Assembly (NCBI GenBank): GCA_965662575.1
Contig: CBFIHN010000016.1
Location: forward strand, 1-32,082
DNA: 32,082 nucleotides
Reading direction: 5' to 3'
DNA from: CBFIHN01 sp965662575
GTDB lineage: Bacteria > Pseudomonadota > Gammaproteobacteria > Francisellales > CACEW01
Shown: one piece after another, positions 1 through 7,819 of the stretch
Layout: the number at the start of each line of letters is the position of its first letter
Position numbering within the stretch: position 1 is the stretch's first letter
The notes under the pieces: model-generated
The model's database searches: none
Seen by the model: the letters and a program-made list of their open reading frames with translations, nothing else
Told to the model about the DNA's origin: nothing
Translations under genes and position numbers: made by a program

Positions 1-780
1 AATGCGACGGCACAAGCATTTAGCCCGGGGTTTAATACCAGCTCGTTGCTAACCAGCGGTGCAATGGGTGGCATACAGGGAAGTTTAGCTGCATATGCTT
101 TTACTAAATTTGACGTTTACTCTGAGTATCAAAGTTTGAGATCCCAAGTAAATATGAAATATCAACGTCTAAAAGGGTTCGGTTTGGGTGAGCTCAATCC
201 AGATGCAGAAAGAGTGACAGGCTTAAGACATGCTAATATAGCAGATGCTAGTGGTGAACCGTCAACGTACAACCCAGAGGAAAAGTTTACACTCAGGAAT
301 ATTTGGAAATTATATGCATATGCGCAAGAAAAATATAATCAATATCACACTCAAGGCTCTCATGGTGTTGCCTGTGGACATGGCGCTATTTTATTTACTC
401 TGCATGATTTACGTATTCCAGTTACTGTTGATCAATTAGAAAGTTTTTTTAAAACTGAAATAGGGAGTAATAATCGAGTCAATGAAATGGAAAAATTTGG
501 CCTTACTGTCAATAAGCTGTCTTTTAAATATAAAGAAACCCGACTATTTAACATCATAATGGATCCAGGTGGTCATGCTATCGTAACCTACGATATGTTT
601 TCTCAAGGCCAATATATAGTTTCACACTCAATTTATATAGACGGAGAGAATCGAGTCTATGATACTGTTCGTGCATCTACCCGTGTATCGAGCCCTCCTG
701 AACAACCATTAACCATACCTGAACTCATTGAGAATTCACCCTATGAACTTTACGTTCAAGCACTCCATTTCATATCTTAA
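1..780 (+). CDS. C-terminal part of a putative papain-like cysteine peptidase-fold protein (5' end outside window)
   Basis: The frame is open from base 1 to the TAA at 780, so the gene starts upstream of the window; the internal TTG at 46 is not a convincing start. The first visible 45 residues are rich in Gly, Ala and Ser, like the tail of a longer repetitive or membrane-interacting region. The last 150 residues contain a possible catalytic triad. A Cys in VACGHGAILF lies near residue 125 from the window edge, a His in GGHAIVTY near 192 and an Asp in VYDTV near 221. That order and spacing suit papain-like folds such as C39-like or C58-like peptidases, or transglutaminases. I do not recognise the family. 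It could be an effector, a polymorphic-toxin tip or an ordinary peptidase. A Dot/Icm system nearby makes the effector idea attractive, but it remains inference. Confidence 0.5.
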   Translation, partial: NATAQAFSPGFNTSSLLTSGAMGGIQGSLAAYAFTKFDVYSEYQSLRSQVNMKYQRLKGFGLGELNPDAERVTGLRHANIADASGEPSTYNPEEKFTLRNIWKLYAYAQEKYNQYHTQGSHGVACGHGAILFTLHDLRIPVTVDQLESFFKTEIGSNNRVNEMEKFGLTVNKLSFKYKETRLFNIIMDPGGHAIVTYDMFSQGQYIVSHSIYIDGENRVYDTVRASTRVSSPPEQPLTIPELIENSPYELYVQALHFIS

Positions 781-1034
781 CCAAGATCAACGATCAATGC
801 AGCTTGTTTTTGATGACACTTGGGCTCTGTGCTGAATTAATTGATCTCGCCAGAGAGATTATTTTCGCACAGGTGGGAAGTTGGGTTTTAAGCAGCAGCC
901 CCACCTGAGCCGACACAAATAATTAGACACACTAATATCTTGAAGAAGACTACATTCGCTCATTATCATTGCTGCTAAAATGGCAAGCCATTGACTTTTG
1001 TAGTAACCTTCCGAAAAAATTGACATAACTCATT
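781..1034. other. Intergenic region with an 8-bp inverted repeat
   Basis: These 254 bases hold no convincing gene. A perfect 8-bp inverted repeat, CAGGTGGG at 870-877 and CCCACCTG at 900-907, has a 22-base loop and no T-run after it, so it is a poor intrinsic terminator. Just after it, 910-930 carries GACACA twice around an AT-rich centre, which recalls insertion-sequence ends in general form. No second end or transposase is visible, so I do not call it one. Confidence 0.3.
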
Positions 1035-2147
1035 GTGATTATTCAACATGCACAAACTTGGTGGCAGCAACTACATTTAGGCTGGCAATTGTTTATCCAA
1101 CTATTTGTTATTGCCCTCTTGATTCTTATTCTCAATCAGGTGGTGAAATATAGCCTGAGGCTGTGGGTTATGCAAAGTGCACGCACCAAAAACGACTGGG
1201 ATGATATCTTGGCGAAAGCATTGAGTCGCCCACTGCGCACGGTTATCTGGATAATTGGTTTAATGATGATGTTTAGCATCGTTGAAGAACACCTGATGAT
1301 TGCTTTAACGCAGTATCGCCTCGATCAGATTTTTTCTATGGCATTGACCCTGTCAATTTTATGGTTTGGCATTGGTGTCGCGCGTGAAGCTGAAAAACAT
1401 TATATTCATCATCCTCAGCACAAAAATCATTTATTTGATAACCAGAGTATTCACTTTATCGCCCGCTTAGTGATTATTATATTTGTTGTTTGTGCCATTC
1501 TAGTTATTTTGGGAATTTTTAAAGTCCCACTGTCTGGCTTATTAACGTTTGGTGGCGTCGGCGGTGCCATTTTGGCGTTTTCTGCTAAAGATATGATGGC
1601 CAATTTTTTTGGTGGCTTAATGATTTATTTTGGCAAGCCTTTTTCCGTTGGTGATTGGATTAGCTCACCAGATAAACCGATTGAAGGAACGGTGGAGTAT
1701 ATTGGTTGGCGCATGACTCGGATTCGTAGTTTTGATCAACGTCCAATCTATGTGCCTAATGCCATTTTTAGCACCGCGGTGATTGTTAATCCCTCGCGTA
1801 TGAATAATCGCCGCATTAAACAGAATATCGGTGTGCGCTATGATGATGCCGAGCGGTTACCACAAATCTTAACTGAGATTCGCAGCTACTTAACCACTCA
1901 TCCAGACATTGATCAGCAACGAACAACATTGGTTAACATTATGTCGTTTGACGCATCTTCCATTACCTTTCAAATCTATACCTTCACCAAAACTACGGTG
2001 TGGGCAGACTATCAAATGATCCAAGATCGTATCTTATTGCATATTGAAAAAATTATTCGTCAATACGGTGCCGAGTGTGCATTCCCCACCACCACGTTGC
2101 ATGTCCCCCATGGCGTTAACCTAAATAACAAACAAGAAGCGTTATGA
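1035..2147 (+). CDS. MscS-family small-conductance mechanosensitive channel
   Basis: The 370-residue product is an inner-membrane channel that would open under membrane tension to release solutes during osmotic downshock. Hydrophobic segments lie near residues 15-40, 70-90, 100-120 and 140-165. They are followed by the glycine- and alanine-rich pore helix GLLTFGGVGGAILAFSAKD and the segment FGKPFSVGDWI that begin the MscS beta domain. The GTG start is forced: a stop codon lies nine bases upstream in the same frame and no ATG lies nearby. The ribosome binding site is weak. The stop overlaps the ruvB start as ATGA, so the two are probably translated together. The length fits medium MscS paralogues rather than the minimal E. 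coli MscS of about 286 residues, and I cannot assign a specific paralogue. Confidence 0.9.
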   Translation: MIIQHAQTWWQQLHLGWQLFIQLFVIALLILILNQVVKYSLRLWVMQSARTKNDWDDILAKALSRPLRTVIWIIGLMMMFSIVEEHLMIALTQYRLDQIFSMALTLSILWFGIGVAREAEKHYIHHPQHKNHLFDNQSIHFIARLVIIIFVVCAILVILGIFKVPLSGLLTFGGVGGAILAFSAKDMMANFFGGLMIYFGKPFSVGDWISSPDKPIEGTVEYIGWRMTRIRSFDQRPIYVPNAIFSTAVIVNPSRMNNRRIKQNIGVRYDDAERLPQILTEIRSYLTTHPDIDQQRTTLVNIMSFDASSITFQIYTFTKTTVWADYQMIQDRILLHIEKIIRQYGAECAFPTTTLHVPHGVNLNNKQEAL

Positions 2148-3175
2148 TTGAAACTGATCGCATTATTGATGGCAATGCTCGTGGCGATGACACCGCCATT
2201 GATCGTGCCATTCGTCCCAAAACTTTAGAACATTACAATGGCCAACCACAAGTGCGCGAACAAATGGCTGTCTTTATCCCTGCAGCCAAAGCACGTGCAG
2301 AGGCATTGGACCATGTCTTAATTTTTGGCCCCCCAGGTTTGGGCAAAACGACGCTGGCACATATTATTGCCAATGAAATGGGGGTTGCACTCAAGCAGAC
2401 TTCTGGTCCAGTCCTTGAAAAAGCTGGGGACTTGGCGGCTCTACTGACGAACCTGGAACAAAATGATGTATTGTTTATTGATGAAATTCATCGCTTAAGT
2501 CCCGTGGTTGAAGAAGTCCTTTACCCTGCGATGGAGGATTATCAACTTGATATCATGATTGGTGAAGGCCCAGCAGCACGGTCAATCAAGCTCGATTTGC
2601 CACCCTTTACCTTAGTTGGTGCAACCACTCGCGCTGGCCTATTAACCTCACCCCTACGTGATCGTTTTGGCATCGTTCAGCGTCTTGAATTCTATCAGAT
2701 TCAAGACCTCAGTCAGATTATTCTACGCTCTGCACAGATCTTAAAAATGGATCTCGACAACAGCGGTGCATTAGAGATTGCAAGACGCTCGCGTGGTACA
2801 CCACGCATTGCCAACCGATTATTACGCCGTGTCCGTGATTATGCACAAGTAAAAACTGAGGGTAAAGTTGATCAACAAATTGCGCATGATGCCTTGTCCA
2901 TGTTACGTGTTGACCCAATAGGTTTTGATTTAATGGATCGCAAATTTTTACTCACAATGATTGAAAAATTCGATGGCGGCCCGGTGGGTTTGGATAATAT
3001 TGCGGCCGCGATTGGCGAGGAACGAGGCACAATTGAGGATGTCATTGAACCCTATTTAATTCAACAAGGCTTTGTCATCCGCACCCCACGCGGGCGTATG
3101 GCGAGTCGCTTGGCGTTTGAGCATTTTGATTTCCCAGTACCACCACAAGGACCGCAGCAGGAGCAATTGATATGA
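2144..3175 (+). CDS. ruvB: Holliday junction branch migration ATPase RuvB
   Basis: RuvB is the hexameric AAA+ motor that, loaded by RuvA, drives branch migration of Holliday junctions in recombinational repair. The 343 residues show Walker A GPPGLGKT, Walker B LFIDEIHRL, sensor 1 GATTRAGLL, the arginine-finger region SPLRDRFG, the GTPRIANRLLRRVRD sensor 2 helix and a C-terminal winged helix ending in RTPRGRMASRLAFEHF. The length is typical. ruvA and ruvC, the usual partners, are not adjacent. Instead the gene follows an MscS channel with ATGA overlap and precedes nadK, also with a 4-base overlap. No LexA-type box was seen in front of the block. Confidence 0.97.
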   Translation: MIETDRIIDGNARGDDTAIDRAIRPKTLEHYNGQPQVREQMAVFIPAAKARAEALDHVLIFGPPGLGKTTLAHIIANEMGVALKQTSGPVLEKAGDLAALLTNLEQNDVLFIDEIHRLSPVVEEVLYPAMEDYQLDIMIGEGPAARSIKLDLPPFTLVGATTRAGLLTSPLRDRFGIVQRLEFYQIQDLSQIILRSAQILKMDLDNSGALEIARRSRGTPRIANRLLRRVRDYAQVKTEGKVDQQIAHDALSMLRVDPIGFDLMDRKFLLTMIEKFDGGPVGLDNIAAAIGEERGTIEDVIEPYLIQQGFVIRTPRGRMASRLAFEHFDFPVPPQGPQQEQLI

Positions 3176-4077
3176 ACTCAAGGTTCAAAAACATTGGCCT
3201 CATCGGTGTTCACCGTAATCCACGTGTTGCACAAACTTTATTACACTGCTTGGCCTTATTGGACAGCTGGCGTATTCATGTTGTGGTTGAAACCGATAGC
3301 GCAAAGACCCTTGACGGCAAAACAAACACGCAATCACTCAAAGAAATCGGTCAACACTGCGACTTAGTGATTGCCATCGGTGGCGATGGCAATTTACTTA
3401 GTGCAGCTCGCTATTTATCACAATGCGATGTTCCCGTGCTGGGCATTAATCGCGGCCAATTGGGCTTTTTAACCGATATTAAACCAGACAATCTAGAACA
3501 AGACTTAGCTGACGTGTTGACAGGCAATTACCAAGAAGAAACCCGTTTTTTATTGGCAGCACAAGCCTGCCGCGCGGGGGAAGTGATTGGCTCGGGCAAT
3601 GCTTTAAATGATGTCGTCTTATTTCCTGGACAAGTTGCACAACTAATGGAGTTCACCTTAGAAATTGATGATCAATTTGTCTATACTCAGCGCTCAGATG
3701 GCCTCATTATCTCAACACCAACCGGCTCAACTGCTTACGCGCTCTCTGCCGGTGGACCAATTATTAGCCCACAGCTAGAGGCATTATTGCTGGTGCCAAT
3801 GTTGCCACACACCTTAACTAACCGCCCCATTGTATTAGATGCTCACAGCAAAGTGACCATTACCATCGCAGACTTTAATCGCATTAATCCCCGCGTGAGC
3901 TTTGACGGCCAACACCATATTGATCTGACCACTGATGACCAATTAATTATTCAACGTCAAAAACCGCTCCTCCGCCTGATTCACCCAACCAGCCATGATT
4001 TCTATCAAGTATTGCGTAGTAAATTACATTGGGGCAAGCAATTTATTCCACTGGAGCGAACCACAGCAAAATGCTAA
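3172..4077 (+). CDS. nadK: NAD kinase
   Basis: NadK phosphorylates NAD to NADP using ATP and sets the cytosolic NADPH supply. The 301-residue protein carries the catalytic GGDGN motif near residues 70-74, the conserved NDVVLF segment, and the diagnostic RSDGLIISTPTGSTAY followed by SAGGPI. The C-terminal beta domain with VSFDGQ is complete. Length is normal for proteobacterial NadK. It overlaps ruvB by four bases at its 5' end. Its last codons also contain the likely recN start, so nadK and recN are coupled, an adjacency that is frequent in gammaproteobacteria. Confidence 0.97.
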   Translation: MNSRFKNIGLIGVHRNPRVAQTLLHCLALLDSWRIHVVVETDSAKTLDGKTNTQSLKEIGQHCDLVIAIGGDGNLLSAARYLSQCDVPVLGINRGQLGFLTDIKPDNLEQDLADVLTGNYQEETRFLLAAQACRAGEVIGSGNALNDVVLFPGQVAQLMEFTLEIDDQFVYTQRSDGLIISTPTGSTAYALSAGGPIISPQLEALLLVPMLPHTLTNRPIVLDAHSKVTITIADFNRINPRVSFDGQHHIDLTTDDQLIIQRQKPLLRLIHPTSHDFYQVLRSKLHWGKQFIPLERTTAKC

Positions 4078-5729
4078 AAGAATTATGCATTAAAAATTTC
4101 ACCTTAATTAAACAAACACAAGTGAGTTTTGATCAAGGTATGACCGTACTGACCGGGGAAACGGGTGCCGGCAAATCAATCATTATTGGTGCATTAAATT
4201 TATTATTAGGCCATCGCGCCGACCCCAAACAAATTGCAGACAATGCGGAGCACGCGGATATCAGCGCAAGCTTCACCACCAATAGCGATGCAGAAACTTG
4301 GCTGCAGGCACACCAGCTGGATGATAAGGGCAACTGCATTATTCGCCGTGTCTTGAGTCGCCAAGGAAAAAGCAAAGCTTATATTAACGGGACAGCTACA
4401 ACAATACAGCAGCTTAAATCCCTTGGCCAACACCTTGTTAATATTCATGCACAACATGAGCACCATGCCTTATTAAAGCCTGACTACCAGCTTAATCGTT
4501 TGGATCATTATGCCAATCATGCCAAGCTACTGGCTGCTGTTGCCGAAGGATTCGACCAATGGCAAGAAACAGATGCCGCCCTGAAGAGATTACACAAGCA
4601 GCAGCAAGAACAACAAGCGCAACATCAGCTCTTACAATATCAACATAATGAACTAGCCGCCCTAAATTTAGTTTCTCATGAACTCGACGATTTACATCAA
4701 GAGCAACAACGCTTGAGCCATGCTCAGCAAATTATTCAAACCTGCGCACAAGCAAGCGATGATATTTACATCTCTGATCAATCTATCATTAGTCGCCTAT
4801 ATCACTGGCAAAAGCAATTGTCGGAACTCCCGCTTACCGACCAAGAGTTAACGGAAATAACATCCAGCCTAGGGCAAGTGATTATTCAATTAGAAGACAG
4901 TGCCAAAAGCCTAGACCACTATGGCGCCACGGTGAATATTGACGAACAACGACTACAACAAGTCGAGCAGCGCCTATCTGAGCTGTATGATATGGCGCGC
5001 AAACATCAAGTGCAGCCAGCACAATTATTGACACACTACCAGACGCTGAGCAAGCAACTTAGCGACTTTACGTCACTCAATTACAAGATTACACAAACGA
5101 CAGCTCAGCTTAAGGCGAAACTAGAACACTATCAACAGCAAGCAAAACGATTAACCAGGAGTCGATTCAACGCTGCTCAGCAATTAGCAGATGCGGTGAC
5201 GACAAGCTTAAAACAGTTAGGCATTGAGGGGGGCAAGTTGACAATTGCACTCCCTGAGCGACAAAACCAGCCACACAGACAAGGTGCAGAACAAGCACAA
5301 TTTTTAGTGCAAACTAATCACAGTCAATGTGCAAGCCCGATGCAAGAAATTGTCTCTGGCGGCGAGTTATCCAGAATTAGTTTAGCTATTCAGGTGCTGA
5401 CCGCCAAGCAACAAACAACACCAACACTCATTTTTGATGAAGTTGATGTTGGCATTGGAGGGGGGACAGCAGAAATTGTTGGCCAGCTACTGCGCCAACT
5501 GGGCAGACACTGTCAAGTATTGTGCATCACCCATTTGGCACAAGTGGCCGCACAAGGCCACTCTCATATTCATGTGCATAAATATACCGACAACGAGACA
5601 AAATCGGAGATTAAAGTATTAGATCAACAATCACGGACTGAAGAAATTGCTCGCATGATCGGGGGTATTACCATGACAGAGCAAACACGCGAATATGCAA
5701 AAGAAATTTTAGCAAGAGTCAGTCAATGA
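4071..5729 (+). CDS. recN: DNA repair protein RecN (SMC-like ATPase)
   Basis: RecN is an SMC-like ATPase that acts on double-strand breaks and helps tether DNA during RecA-dependent repair. From the ATG at 4071 the product has 552 residues. Walker A GETGAGKS is near 29-36. A central coiled-coil region of about 300 residues is rich in Gln, Leu and His (for example HKQQQEQQAQHQLLQ). The signature SGGELSRISLA and Walker B TLIFDEVDVGIGGG follow. A longer frame begins at 4029, but homologues begin at MLKELCIKNF, so I use 4071. This start overlaps the nadK stop by seven bases. Many RecN genes are SOS-controlled; no operator was seen directly upstream, where nadK lies. Confidence 0.96.
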   Translation: MLKELCIKNFTLIKQTQVSFDQGMTVLTGETGAGKSIIIGALNLLLGHRADPKQIADNAEHADISASFTTNSDAETWLQAHQLDDKGNCIIRRVLSRQGKSKAYINGTATTIQQLKSLGQHLVNIHAQHEHHALLKPDYQLNRLDHYANHAKLLAAVAEGFDQWQETDAALKRLHKQQQEQQAQHQLLQYQHNELAALNLVSHELDDLHQEQQRLSHAQQIIQTCAQASDDIYISDQSIISRLYHWQKQLSELPLTDQELTEITSSLGQVIIQLEDSAKSLDHYGATVNIDEQRLQQVEQRLSELYDMARKHQVQPAQLLTHYQTLSKQLSDFTSLNYKITQTTAQLKAKLEHYQQQAKRLTRSRFNAAQQLADAVTTSLKQLGIEGGKLTIALPERQNQPHRQGAEQAQFLVQTNHSQCASPMQEIVSGGELSRISLAIQVLTAKQQTTPTLIFDEVDVGIGGGTAEIVGQLLRQLGRHCQVLCITHLAQVAAQGHSHIHVHKYTDNETKSEIKVLDQQSRTEEIARMIGGITMTEQTREYAKEILARVSQ

Positions 5730-5733
5730 AGCT

Positions 5734-5753
5734 CCCCGCCACAGAAAGCGGGG
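5734..5753. terminator. Hairpin between convergent recN and SH3-protein genes
   Basis: CCCCGC at 5734-5739 pairs with GCGGGG at 5748-5753 across an 8-base loop. It lies five bases after the recN stop, where recN meets the gene ending at 5796. The stem is GC-rich and symmetric, so it could stop transcription from either side. No T-run follows on either strand, so efficiency is doubtful. Confidence 0.35.
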
Positions 5754-5795
5754 CAAACAATAAGGAATATGTTCTCAAAGAGACTAAATCGACGC

Positions 5796-6473
5796 TTAGC
5801 CATTTAACAAATGCTGCATCTGTGCACGCATTTGAGCAACCTCGGCAGCTAATACTTTTTGTTGTGTCAACATATGTTGCATAAATTGCTGCTGTTGCAT
5901 TGGTGAAAGCTGGCGATTGACCTCGGTTTCTTTCATTGAATATTTCACACCATCACGCTTGCCATGATTTGTCATTACCCATTCTTTACCACCATTTTTT
6001 AATTTTTTTTCGACCACCTGTGGCTTAGGCATTACCTGCACTTTAACCTTACCTTTATCATCAAGTAACCGTGTTTGGTAGAGATGATAGTGTACACCAT
6101 CTTTCACACCTGAGCGCTCGGTTGTTATCATTTTGCCATAAGGTGTTTCTTTTACTGTCACCTTGGGTTTTGTCTGCTCTAGCGATGGCTGCTTGTCTTG
6201 TGCGCGATGCTTAACGATTGTAGAACACCCAGGAATCTGCAGCCAGCCTGACCAGTTACCGGCAACGGCGGGTGCAACTTTCTGCCAACAGCCATGACGA
6301 TAAAAAGAGACTAAATCATGCCCTGTGTTCACTCGGGCGACAATATGAGAATTCACCTGTGGCTGGGCATAGACATTAAGCACAGCTTTGTTTTTAGTCA
6401 CTGCACCAGCAACAGCACTTAATGCACCGCAAGCAAGCAATACAAAGGCACTGGCATATTTGATTTTTGACAT
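5796..6473 (-). CDS. Secreted bacterial SH3-like domain protein
   Basis: I choose the ATG at 6473 because AAGGAG lies a few bases upstream; a longer frame starts at 6503 but lacks this. The 225-residue product begins with a signal peptide (MSKIKYASAF, hydrophobic to about residue 24, AVAGAV cleavage region). An SH3b-like unit follows, recognisable by VLNVYAQPQVNSHIVARVNTG and SGWLQIPGCS, with a Cys pair (GCW, GCS) that may form a disulphide. The middle repeats a motif of the type KDGVHYHLYQTRLLDDKG / RDGVKYSMKETEV. The C-terminus is a Gln- and Met-rich helix, probably a coiled coil. The role is unknown; such domains often bind the cell wall or act as periplasmic adaptors. It ends the ftsY-led block, convergent with recN. 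Confidence 0.75.
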   Translation of the reverse strand: MSKIKYASAFVLLACGALSAVAGAVTKNKAVLNVYAQPQVNSHIVARVNTGHDLVSFYRHGCWQKVAPAVAGNWSGWLQIPGCSTIVKHRAQDKQPSLEQTKPKVTVKETPYGKMITTERSGVKDGVHYHLYQTRLLDDKGKVKVQVMPKPQVVEKKLKNGGKEWVMTNHGKRDGVKYSMKETEVNRQLSPMQQQQFMQHMLTQQKVLAAEVAQMRAQMQHLLNG

Positions 6474-6554
6474 AACTCTCTCCTTGGGCGTGAGACCCAT
6501 CATAAAAAACTCATACTAACACCAAATAGTACAAAACTGGCAAAAAAGCAAACC

Positions 6555-7031
6555 TTACGGTCGCGGACCCGAATTATGAGTAGACGACCTAGTACGGTCA
6601 TGAATATGATGCTTTCGCAATAACTCCAGCACGGCCTTTCCCATCTTCTTGATATCCAAGGCTGTTTTACCCGTACCAACCAACTCTTCAATATCTACAC
6701 CTTGATTTAAGGCATCAGCGGCAACAGCTTCAAGATTAGCAAGGTTTCCCGAGCGAACCAACAAACCCCATAGTGCATATAATCGCTCTAAGTCAAAGTC
6801 ATAGTCTAAAGCCGGCGAACCCTCACCATCATCTTGCTTATCATCAGTCGACAAAAATAAAGGATTACCACTATAAACATGAGCTTCATCTGTTGGTGAT
6901 CGCTTAGATTTATTCTCAGACTCACCTGTCAATGGTGGTGCAGATTTGTCCTTAGGCTCTATTGGAGTAACAGACACATCCTGGCGCGATTGGCTAACGG
7001 GATTTGATTGGTTTTTTCTTACTTCTTCCAT
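6555..7031 (-). CDS. Small protein with disordered N-terminus and ankyrin-like C-terminus
   Basis: The product has 158 residues from the ATG at 7031. A GTG two codons upstream (7037) is also possible. The first 75 residues are polar and low in complexity (Ser, Pro, Asp, Lys, Glu) and probably disordered. From about residue 78 a helical region appears: LERLYALWGLLVRSGNLANLEAV, then GVDIEELVGTGKTALDIKKMGK and AVLELLRKH. The GKTALDI...LLRKH pattern resembles one or two divergent ankyrin repeats. No signal peptide or membrane segment is present. It sits 23 bases after the methyltransferase gene, probably in the same transcript. I do not recognise a family. Ankyrin-bearing proteins are common among effectors of intracellular bacteria, but a single weak repeat does not establish that. 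Confidence 0.6.
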   Translation of the reverse strand: MEEVRKNQSNPVSQSRQDVSVTPIEPKDKSAPPLTGESENKSKRSPTDEAHVYSGNPLFLSTDDKQDDGEGSPALDYDFDLERLYALWGLLVRSGNLANLEAVAADALNQGVDIEELVGTGKTALDIKKMGKAVLELLRKHHIHDRTRSSTHNSGPRP

Positions 7032-7054
7032 GATCACAGGCTACTTTAAGGTGA

Positions 7055-7819
7055 CTATAACGTTGAACAGCTAAAAACATCAATTTTAGCCGGAGGAATA
7101 TTACGCCAAATAATTTTGAAATCAACTGGCTTATAACGAGGGGGATAAAAACTATAGCCACTACGAATGTCATAAGTAAATTGGATATAGCGCCCTTGCT
7201 TGCTCAGCACTTGCGGAATTTTTGCTAAAATATTATTTGATACGGCTTCAGGCAAAGAGCGCAGGGGCAATCCAGAAATGACGGCATCTATTTGTACGGA
7301 CATATTCTTAAGCAATTGATCTAACTGGGCTGCATCACCCTCAATAATATGCATGGTCGGAAAGCGCTTACGTAGCGTTTTGACTAGTCTGGGAGCATAT
7401 TCAATCGCAATAATTTTTTCTTCCTGAATTCCTCGATCGAGCATTGCTTGTGTCATCACACCCGTGCCAGCACCTAGCTCAACCACCATCCCCTGTTCTG
7501 AAAGCTGAATATACTGAGCCATTTCACGCGCAAGACGCTTAGAGCTAGGCAATACCGCGCCAGTTGCTTTGGGGTGTAAAATCATCGTTTTGAGAAAAAC
7601 AAAGGTGCTTTGATGCTTAGCAATATGATGTCTGATGACATGATTAACTTTACGAACATACCGATGCTTCGGATAAAGAAATAACCAAAAAATTTCACCC
7701 AGCAACCAGAGTGTTTGTAAAGTCCCCAGCACGCCACGGTAAAGCTTTTTGACCAGCCAATGGCGGTCTATCCAATTATAAGCACGCTGCCAAACACTTG
7801 TTACTAGCGGATATTTCAT
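7055..7819 (-). CDS. PmtA-like SAM-dependent methyltransferase (phospholipid N-methyltransferase family)
   Basis: The ATG at 7819 shares one base with the queA stop (TGATG), giving 254 residues. The N-terminal 70 residues hold basic stretches around a hydrophobic helix (LQTLWLLGEIFWLFLYP), suggesting association with the inner membrane. The methyltransferase fold starts with motif I VVELGAGTGVMTQAML, then IIAIEYAPRLV (acidic ribose-binding Glu), IIEGDAAQL, and VISGLPLRSLP. The last segment is typical of the COG3963 phospholipid N-methyltransferase / rRNA-dimethylase-like group. PmtA enzymes methylate phosphatidylethanolamine towards phosphatidylcholine, a lipid found in many host-associated bacteria. 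Substrate cannot be decided here; an rRNA or small-molecule methyltransferase remains possible. It is translationally coupled to queA. Confidence 0.75.
   Translation of the reverse strand: MKYPLVTSVWQRAYNWIDRHWLVKKLYRGVLGTLQTLWLLGEIFWLFLYPKHRYVRKVNHVIRHHIAKHQSTFVFLKTMILHPKATGAVLPSSKRLAREMAQYIQLSEQGMVVELGAGTGVMTQAMLDRGIQEEKIIAIEYAPRLVKTLRKRFPTMHIIEGDAAQLDQLLKNMSVQIDAVISGLPLRSLPEAVSNNILAKIPQVLSKQGRYIQFTYDIRSGYSFYPPRYKPVDFKIIWRNIPPAKIDVFSCSTL

Noticed and set aside
910..930. GACACA direct repeats around an AT core, like an insertion-sequence end
   Set aside because: No second end, no target duplication and no transposase remnant could be found nearby.
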